A DNA stretch of 64,000 nucleotides from Mycobacterium sp. ACS1612 (lineage in GTDB: Bacteria; Actinomycetota; Actinomycetes; Mycobacteriales; Mycobacteriaceae), in the NCBI RefSeq assembly GCF_001667505.1, contig NZ_LZHZ01000035.1:62001-126000 (forward strand), in the 5' to 3' direction. Numbering within the stretch: the stretch's first letter is position 1; each line of letters starts with the position of its first letter. A program made the position numbers and the translations under genes. Below the pieces are notes generated by a model. It did not search any database. It saw nothing but the letters and a program-made list of their open reading frames with translations, and was not told where the DNA came from. Below, one piece after another: positions 34,251 to 42,800 of the stretch.

Positions 34251-34922
34251 TCAGGCAGACGGAGGGACGTCCCCGGGCGGTGGGGGCGGCGCGAACGGAT
34301 CCGCGGGCAGCGGTGGCGGAGCCGCCTCAGGCGCCGGGGCAGGCGGGGGCGCGAACGGGTCGGCGGGCAACGGTGGTGGAGCCACCTCAGGGGCTGGGGC
34401 AGGTGGAGCCACCTCCGGCGGCGCGGCCTCGCCCGCCATCATCACCACCGGCGCCTCCGGTGCGGGCGGTGGCGCCATCTCCGGCGGCGGCGGCGCGAAC
34501 GGCATCATCGGGTCCGGCGCGGGCATCGCATCGGGGGCAGGCCCCTGGTCGACCGCGATCGGCAAGAACATGTGGTGGGTGAACTGCCGCTGGAACGCGC
34601 CGCCGCCACCGACCCGCACGCCGCCGCCCTCACCGGAAGAGACCGGGGTGCCGTCGGGCAGCGTCGCGGCGGTGTGACCACCGTTCCAACCGACGTTCAG
34701 GGCGCCTGGCTGCGTCCCGTACTGGAAGCCACGGGCGAGTAGCGCCCGTTCGATGTTGCCGGTGTTGAACCGATCGCCGTAGATCGGCCGGCCGGTTGCT
34801 GCGTTAGTGACCCACGAAACCAGGCCCGAGCAGTCCGTGCCACGGGGCGAGTCGCCGCCCGAGATGTACGGCGTGCCCGCAACCGAATTCACGAGCGTCA
34901 AAAGCGTTACGGTAGCAAACAT
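34251..34922 (-). CDS. NlpC/P60-like peptidase with proline-rich repeat tail
   Basis: 223 residues from ATG at 34922. Residues about 10-125 form an NlpC/P60-like module: C31 in GTDCSGLVSW and H82 in GWNGGHTAATL are the expected Cys and His. The rest is Pro/Ala-rich, containing a near-perfect duplicated unit of about 19 residues (APPPLPADPFAPPP twice). No full signal peptide is visible from this start; a GTG at 34979 adds 19 residues but no better signal, and that stretch looks like promoter DNA. The likely role is peptidoglycan hydrolysis or binding, as in mycobacterial Rip-type proteins. Confidence 0.75.
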   Translation of the reverse strand: MFATVTLLTLVNSVAGTPYISGGDSPRGTDCSGLVSWVTNAATGRPIYGDRFNTGNIERALLARGFQYGTQPGALNVGWNGGHTAATLPDGTPVSSGEGGGVRVGGGGAFQRQFTHHMFLPIAVDQGPAPDAMPAPDPMMPFAPPPPEMAPPPAPEAPVVMMAGEAAPPEVAPPAPAPEVAPPPLPADPFAPPPAPAPEAAPPPLPADPFAPPPPPGDVPPSA

Positions 34923-35450
34923 GCGGCCGGACGCTACTAGAGGGTTTTGTAACGGGCCAAAATCTGTGACACCCTTCACAACTCGTGGCTTCGACGGCTC
35001 AGTTCACGAAATGTTATGAGCTGCCGAATAATTCAATACGGCACTGCTGCTTCAGATTTCGCGGATACCCGCTGGTAGTTATGGGTAATTTCGTGCGCAA
35101 TCACAGACGCGCGATGGCGATTAGATATGGAAGCGTGGCGAGTTCGGAGCTCATACAGGACTTTTGACGTCCACGAAAAGGCCACCGACAAGTGGCGGGT
35201 ATCACAGTTTGCGTGCCGGAAACGTGTCGTGCGCCACACCGGACTGGTGGTGAAGATCCGCGCTGGGTGGCCTCTTCGGTACCGCGGGTACCGGCCCTCA
35301 CCTTGGTACTTCCTGAGTAGTGACCGGAAAATGGCTGAAAATTCAGGTGTTTACTCAGTTGTGGCGGCACTGGTTCGTCAATATTGCTTTACAGCAACAT
35401 AATTCGTGGTAAGTGTATCCGAATGTACTGTGTTTCAAGGCTTTCCGCTG
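34923..35450. other. 528-bp AT-richer stretch without a convincing gene
   Basis: The short ORFs on both strands here have no recognisable protein character. The sequence is visibly richer in A/T than its neighbours, contains small palindromes (for example GGTACCGCGGGTACC at 35279-35293), and near 34950-34972 has GTNACA-type repeats on the minus strand that recall MtrA-type sites. It may be a long leader of the NlpC/P60 gene or remnant DNA. I tested it by eye against the c-di-AMP riboswitch consensus and saw no match. Confidence 0.4.
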
Positions 35451-36605
35451 TCATCCATACGCAAGGAGCAGAGGGATCTGCTGCTCGGCGGACGTCAGCG
35501 AGCCGTGTTGACCGATCAGGGCCGACAACAGCGGTTCAACCGTGCGTCGCATCAAACCCGTTGTGCCACGGGCCGCGGTGACCACATCCCCGATGCGAAA
35601 CCGGGCATCGTCGCTGACCCGCTCGCCGAACCAGCCCGCCGCGATCGCTTCGTCCCGGGACGCCACCCAGGCGTGCTGCGACAAGGATTCCCGCCACGTG
35701 GCCAGCACCGAGTCGAGGGCGCCGTCGGCGACATAGACGTGTCTGGCGCGCGGCTCGCCGCCGATGGCCTCGACCCCGTCCAGCAACGACTCGGAGGCAT
35801 CAATATCCACCGTCTGCGCCGCGTCGACTGCGACCATGCCGTGATCGGCCACCACCGCGAGCAAGCTGCCTGGCGGCAGGCCATCGACGATCGACTCCAC
35901 CAACCGGTCCACCTGCCGCAACTGCATCCGCCACGCGGGCGAACCGGGCCCGTAGATGTGCCCAACCATGTCGAGGTCGGCGTGATACCCGTAGCAGAAC
36001 CCGCCGTCGGCAAGCGCCGATTGCACACCGGCCGCCAGGTCGCCCATCGCGTGAACGCCGACGTAGCGCGCGCCGCGCAATACCGCGCGCGTCAATCCGG
36101 AGTCGCTGAACTGCGCACCGGAGACAACGCTGACCGCCATACCGGTCGCTGCTGCCCTCTCGAAAGTGGTGGGCGAAGGTTGCACCTGTTCCGGCACCAT
36201 GGTGTCGCGCAAGTCGCCGCCCCACGGGTGCGGCCGCCATCCGAGCGCGTTGACCACCTCGGCGCCGGGAAGCCGGAACGACAGGCCGACCATGCCGTGT
36301 TCGCCTGAGCGGCAGCCGGTGCCGACCGCGGCCAGACCTGCCACCGTGGTCGACGGGAAGCCAACCTGCAAGGTGCCGGTGCGCAGTGCGGCCAACACCG
36401 GCGCCTCGTCGGCGTGAGCGTCGAGAAGCTCCGCGCCGAGTCCGTCCACCAACAACACGCACGCGCTGGTGATCTGGTCGGACAGCGGGATCGGCCCATC
36501 GAAGCCGGCGGCGCCCATCGCCGACAGCACGGAGGGCACCACGTCGGCGAGGTGCGGAAGGTCGTGATCGGGCGTCGGCAGGTCCACAGCGCGAGCCTGC
36601 CACAT
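35451..36605 (-). CDS. alkaline-phosphatase-superfamily phosphodiesterase / nucleotide pyrophosphatase
   Basis: 384 residues. Metal-binding and nucleophile features: VLLVDGLGAELLD (first Asp), GFPSTTVAGLAAVGTG with the nucleophile Thr in PSTT, GYHADLDMVGHIYGPGSPAW (Asp and His pair) and VVADHGMV (Asp-His). This is the type I phosphodiesterase (PF01663) pattern. No signal peptide, so it is likely cytoplasmic. Mycobacteria have one such conserved gene of unknown substrate. A gene remnant and then the giant regulator lie upstream. Confidence 0.85.
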   Translation of the reverse strand: MWQARAVDLPTPDHDLPHLADVVPSVLSAMGAAGFDGPIPLSDQITSACVLLVDGLGAELLDAHADEAPVLAALRTGTLQVGFPSTTVAGLAAVGTGCRSGEHGMVGLSFRLPGAEVVNALGWRPHPWGGDLRDTMVPEQVQPSPTTFERAAATGMAVSVVSGAQFSDSGLTRAVLRGARYVGVHAMGDLAAGVQSALADGGFCYGYHADLDMVGHIYGPGSPAWRMQLRQVDRLVESIVDGLPPGSLLAVVADHGMVAVDAAQTVDIDASESLLDGVEAIGGEPRARHVYVADGALDSVLATWRESLSQHAWVASRDEAIAAGWFGERVSDDARFRIGDVVTAARGTTGLMRRTVEPLLSALIGQHGSLTSAEQQIPLLLAYG

Positions 36606-36611
36606 GGGTGG

Positions 36612-36790
36612 CTACATCATCGTGTCCACATTCGGGGCCAACTCGTCGGGCAGTAGGTCGGTGGTCCAGACGAAACGGGTGCCGCCGGGGCGCAGCACCG
36701 TTGTAGTGGTGAAACTGCTGGCCGCTCGCCCGCGCGACCGTGCCCCTGGCGAAGGTGACGATGCGCGCGGCAGCGGCCCACCGAACCTTT
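36612..36790 (-). pseudogene. remnant of an SRPBCC-type gene
   Basis: On the minus strand the end of this interval reads TTTTVLRPGGTRFVWTTDLL then PDELAPNVDTMM and a TAG at 36614-36612; the wording is that of the C-terminal strand and helix of polyketide-cyclase/SRPBCC proteins. Upstream, a different frame (VRWAAAARIVTFARGTVARA) looks like the preceding part, so a frameshift and truncation are implied. No start codon or N-terminal half is present. Short and uncertain. Confidence 0.35.
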
Positions 36791-36836
36791 ACTCGGCCTT
36801 GACCGGCCGTTGAATCGGGTCTTTGACGATGCCGAG

Positions 36837-39800
36837 GTGAGTAACCTTCAAACGGTGGAGCTGGGGGTTTTAGGGCCTCTACAAGTCCGGCAGTACGGCC
36901 TGCCGGTCGGCATTCCTGGCGCCAAACCCCGGGCCATCCTCACGATGCTTGGGTTGCACGGCGGCTCTGTAGTTCCCGCCGGCACCCTGGTGGAGCTTCT
37001 GTGGGGGACCGATCCGCCCCGCACCGCAGCGAAGGCGTTGCAGACACATATCTCGGCGCTGCGGCGCACGTTGGGTGACGGCTTCGTGCTGACGGAGGGC
37101 GCCGGCTGGACCTTGAGCACCACCGAGATCGATGCATCACGCTACAAGTCGGCGGTCAAATCAGGCCGCGAAGCGGTCGCCGCCGGCGATATCAGCCGTG
37201 CCGTTGAACGATTCGACCAAGCGCTGGCGCTATGGCGGGGAGTCCCCGAACTGCCGGACGGGCCGCGCGGCGGGTCCGAGAAGACGAGGTGGATCGAAGG
37301 CCATGCCGCGCTGGTCGAGGATCGAGCCGACGCGCTACTGGCGACCGGCCGCGCCGCAGAGATCATCGGCGAATTGGAGGCCGCGGTCGCCGACGCCCCG
37401 CTGCGCGAAAGGCGTTGGGGCCAGCTGATGCTCGCGCTCTACCGCGCCGGTAGACAGGGTGAAGCGCTCGGCGCATACCAGCGGGCGCGGGCGCTACTGG
37501 CCGACGAGCTCGGCGTCGACCCCGGACCGGAGTTGCGCCGGCTGGAAGCCGCCATCGTCGCTCAGGACGATGCATTGGAAACACCTGTGTCTCAGCAGCT
37601 CTCTGTGGTGACGCGCGCAGTGACCTTCCTCCTCACCGACATCGAGGGGTCGACGGCAGCGTGGGAGGCAGACGCCGACGCGATGGCGGTGGCACTGGCC
37701 AGACACGACGAGATCGTGGGGCAGGTCGTCACCGCGCGCGGTGGGCGACTGGTCAAGACCCGCGGTGAAGGAGACGCGACGTTCTCGGTGTTCGATCGGC
37801 CGTCAGCAGCCGCCGCGGCGGCCATCGAACTGCAGAACGCGATCCACAACGAACCGTGGGCGCTGGCCGACCCCATGCGCATTCGCGCCGCGCTGCACAC
37901 CGGCGAGGTCGAGTTGCGCGACGGTGACTACTTCGGTCGGGCGGTCAACCGCGCGGCCCGGCTTCGGTCACTGGCGGCCGGCGGTCAGATTTTGTGCTCG
38001 GGCGCGACAGCCGAACTCGTCATCGACTCGCTTGCCGACGATGTCGTATTGGCCGATCTCGGTACGCGCCAATTACGCAATCTCTCGCGACCGGAACATG
38101 TCTTCGAACTCCGGTTGGCGATCGACGACGAATCCCGCGCTGTCGCAACCGATACTCCGATGGCGCGCCCACCGCTGCCCGCCGTGCTCGCCGCACCGGG
38201 TCCGTTTGTCGGCCGTGGCCGGGAACTCGAACTCCTGCTGTCGACATGGCAAACCACGTTGGCCGCGGGCGCGCACGCCGTGTTGATCGCCGGCGAACCG
38301 GGCGTCGGAAAGACACGCCTGGCCGGCGAATGGTCCCGATTGGCCTACAACCAAAACGCCGTGGTGCTGTACGGGCGCTGCGACGAGGATCTCGGTGCGC
38401 CGTACCAACCGTTCGCCGAAGCGCTACGTTCCCTCGTGCCGTGCGTCGGCGCCGACCGGCTTAGGCAACTGCGCGGTGTCGAAGCACTTCTTCCGCTGGT
38501 GCCCGGATTGACCGACGTGCTACCGGATCTCGCTGCGCGGCCGCGCGCGGACCCGGATACCGAACGCTACGCATTGTTCGATGCTGTCGTCGCGCTGCTC
38601 GGTGTCGCGTCGACGTGCGCGCCCGTCGTCCTGATCCTCGACGACCTGCACTGGGCGGCCAAGCCCACCCTGCTGCTGCTGCGTCACCTCCTGCGGTTCG
38701 GTGAACAGGCCCGCGTGCAGATCGTCGGCACATATCGCAGCACGGACCTCGACCGGTCACACCCGCTGGCGGCGATGCTGGCCGATCTTCACCGCGACGG
38801 TTCAGACGACCGCCTCCACCTGCGTGGGCTCGACGAAGAAGATGTCAGTGCCTACGTCGCCGAGGCGGGCTACGACGACGAGGAACTGGCCAGGGCCTTG
38901 GCGTCGGTCACCGGCGGCAATCCGTTCTTCCTGATTGAAGCACTGCGTCACGTAGCTGAAAGCGGCGGCCGCTGGGACCCGGACACGCTGCCGCAGGGGG
39001 TTCGAGAAGCGGTGAGCCGCAGGCTTTCTCGGCTCTCCGCGGAGACCAACAAGGCCCTTGCCGCGGCGGCGGTGGTGGGCAGCCGGTTCGCGCTGGATTT
39101 GGTGGAGCAGGTAATCGGTGACGACCTCGTCGACGCGTTCGACGAGGCGTACAAGGCGGGCATAGTCGTCGAAGAGCCCGGCGGTTGCTACCGGTTCAAC
39201 CACGCGATAGTCCGCCAGTCACTGTTGGCCGAGCTCGCTTCGGTGCGCCGGATGCGGTTGCATCAACGCATCGCCGCGACGCTGGAGGCGACCGCAGGCG
39301 AAGAACACGAACTGCTGGCCGAGCTTGCCTACCACTACTTCGAATGCGCATGGGCCGGTAACGCGGCCAAGGCCGTCGAATACTGCAGGCGCGCAGCCGA
39401 CCAGGCGATGGCCCGGTTGGCATACGAGGGCGCGGCCGAACTCTACGACCGTGCGCTGCATGCGCTCGAGGAACTCGACGACGAGTTGCCCGACCGTGAC
39501 GATGTGCAAGCCGAACTGTTGGTCGCGCGCTGTGAAGCGTTGCTGGCCGCCGGTGACGTCACGTCGGCCGTCGGTGCGGTGTCGCAATTGCAAAGCACCA
39601 CAAGAGATTCGCCGCGCCTCGCCGCATGGGGTGCATGCTTCGACGGTCAGCTGTCGATGCTGACCCGTCCCGAACGCCTGGACGAGATCGAATCAGCACT
39701 CGCTGTGGCGGCTGAAGAGTTCGCGGCACTAGAGGACGCTGCGGGGGAGGCCACGGCCCATACCGTGCGGGCCGGATGCCTGGCCCGCCTCGGACGAATC

Positions 39801-42800
39801 GCCGACTGTGAAATGGCGCTGGACCACGCGCTCACCGCCGCGCGCCGTGCACGTGAACATCGGCGAGTCAACGCGGTGCTGGCGAATGCGCCACTGGCCG
39901 CGCTATGGGGTCCCAATCCGGTGCCCCGTGCGGGCGGACGGTGCCTCGATGTGGTGCGCCTGCTGCGTATCACGACAGGATCCCCCGTGGTGGAGGCGAC
40001 ATCGACGAGGTGTCAAGGTGTGCTGGACGCTTTTCGCGGACGCGCCGCGGCGGGGCGCAGCCTGATCGAGAGCGCCAGACGTACGCTCACCGAGCTGGGC
40101 TTGCGGCATGCCCTCCTGGAAGTGGATCATTTCGCAGGCATCGTCGAGTTGGTCGCCGACGATCCTGCCGCCGCCGAGCCGTATCTGCGGCGGGCCTGTC
40201 TCGGTTTCCGGCGGATGGGCATCGACACCGATACGGCCGAGACGGCCGCATTGCTGGCCCGCGCTTGTCTGGCCATGGACAGGAACGTCGAAGCCGACGA
40301 ATTGTGCGCGGAGAGTGAGCGTCTCGCGGGTCACGCGTTGCGGGCTTCGATCGCATGGCGCACTGTTCGAGCACAGCTGTTGGCGCGCAGCGGCGCACAC
40401 GACGAAGCGAAGCGGGTGGCGCAGGAGGCTGTCGCGATCGCGGGGCGGACGGATGCGTTGGTCGACCACGGTGATGCATGCCTCGCGCTGGCGACGGTGC
40501 TGCATGCCGCCGGGGATTCGGCAGGCGCGCGGGCCGCCGCCGAGCAGGCGTCGGGGTTGTACGAGCGCAAAGGTGCTGCGGCGCTGCTGGAAAAGGCGCG
40601 AACGCTCCTGGGTGCACGTGCCGGCGCACCTGACCTGGCGCCGGATGAACCGTGCGACGTCCAAGCCGTCAATGCGTGCGTACGAGCAGGCAATCGGCTG
40701 ATCGATGCCGTCAATCGCCAGGCGTGGGATGAGGTCGAGGAATTGCTTGCCCCACGGGTATCTGTCGAAAGCCGCCGCAGGATCGTAGGATTCCCGCAGA
40801 CCGATGTTCCGTCCAGCCGGTGGCCGCAAGATATGCGAGGTTTCCTCGACACCGGTATGGTGCACTACCACCACACCACCGTCGCTATGCGCGGCGAACG
40901 CCTAGCGCTCACGCGGCTGGGGATAAGCACTGCGGATCTGAGTTCTGGTGCACCGCAGGATGAGATGCTCCATGTAGCAGGCCTGGACGGGAACGGCCGA
41001 ATCGCGATGCAGGTGTGGTTCGACGTCGAGGACATGGATGCGGCGGTCGCGGAGCTGGACGCCGCACACGCCCGGTCCGAACGGCGGAATTCGCTCGCGA
41101 ATCCCGCCAGCCGGGCCGACGCGCGGTTGAACGCGCTCTTCGCCGACAGGCAGTGGGATGAGATCGGAGAATTGTTCACCGACGACATCTGCGTCGAAGA
41201 CCGGCGTCGAGGAGTTCGGCGAGTCGGCACGGGCCGAGCCAAGATGATGGCGGAGGTGCGGGCGACCGCTGACGTCGGGGCGGCAACGATGACCTCTGAG
41301 GTCATTGCCGTCCGCGGCGAGCGACTCGCCCTGGTTCGCACCGTCTACCGAGGCCGAGACACACGACCCGATGCGTTCTACGGCGAACTGCTGCGCATCA
41401 CTGAAATCGACGCCGATGACCGGATCGCCGCATTCATCGCCTTCGACCTTGATGAGATCGACACTGCCTTAGAGGAACTCAATGCTCGCTTCCTCGCTGG
41501 CGAGGCCGCACCGTACGCAGACGTCTGGCAAGAATTCGTTGCTGTGGGCCGCGTCCTGAACCGCCACCAGCCCGGGGTGATGGCGGAGAAAATATCTGAG
41601 TTCGTCGACCATCGACGAATCCCGTTCGCACCGGACGACATCGGGCATGTCACCGACAAACTCTGGGCGCTCCTGCCCGACGCGCGTTATCGGATCGCGG
41701 CGGTGCACGCGCTCGATGCGCACGGTGCCGTCATCAACCTCGTCATCGAGGGCAACGGCGCACAGGGCAACCAGATGCTCTGGTCCGCCACAGATGTCGT
41801 CACGTTCGAGGCCGGGCGAACACGGTTGGAGGTGTTCGATGAGGACGACCTCGACGCCGCGCTCGCGCGTTTCGAAGAACTGCGCCCGCAGCAGCGGCGG
41901 ATCGACAACGCGGCCGGCAGAGTGGTGGAACGCTACCTGGCGCACTTTGCATCCCGCGACTGGGATGCGATACGAGGCGTGCTGTCCGAGGACTTCGTGG
42001 CCGATGATCGCCGACGCATCGTCAACGGAGTCCGGCACGGGAGGGATGCCGAAATCGCCAACGAGCGAGTCAGCGCCGAACTCGGGTGCACAGAAGTTCT
42101 CTCGACCATCATTGCGACGCGTGGGGAACACCTGGTGCTGGAGCACCACGCTTTCGTCGTCCACGACCGCTCCGCTCCAGTTGTCGGTGATGCGCTCGAC
42201 GTTGTCGAGATCAACGCAGAGAAGAAGATCGTGGCTCTGGTCGTGTTCGACCCCGATGATGTCGAAGCGGCTTTCGAAGAACTCGACGCCCGATTCGTAG
42301 CCGGCGAAGCGGCCGCGCATGCGCACACATGGTCGGTCATTCGCGATGGCTGCGCGGCACTCAACCGGCATGAGGCGCCCGCGACGACTGTCGATTTTGT
42401 CAGCGTCGACCACCGGAGCGGTATCACGTTCACCGCCGGTGACCTCATCCCGTACATCCATTCCGCGTTTGAGCTAGCGCCGGAGATCGCCATCCACATC
42501 GAGGCCGTGCACCACCTGAGTAATGCCGGGGTTGTCGTCACACATGCGGCACGGGGGACTTCACCCGATGATTTCCACGCGGAGTGGCGGGGAGTCACCC
42601 TGCTGACCGTCGACGGTGACGCGGTCAACCGCTGCGAGATCTTCGATGAAACAGACCTCGAGTCCGCGCTCGCGCGTCTCCGGGAATTGAGCTCAACCAC
42701 CTCGCGGCTGGAAAACGCGGCAAGCCGGACGTTCGAGCGCTTCAACGCCTACCTTGCGGTGCGCGACTGGACCGCGATGGCGCAGATGATCACCGATGAC

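Noticed and set aside
34923-35200. c-di-AMP (ydaO) riboswitch upstream of the NlpC/P60-like gene
   Set aside because: Such riboswitches often precede actinobacterial cell-wall hydrolases, but the conserved sequence blocks were not found by eye; a covariance search would be decisive.
35127-35402. 91-aa plus-strand ORF in the AT-richer gap
   Set aside because: No ribosome-binding site, odd Trp/Arg-rich composition and no recognisable fold.
36810-36836. TTG start of the giant protein
   Set aside because: No ribosome-binding site and no conserved residues before the SARP domain; GTG at 36837 is preferred, though 36855 remains possible.
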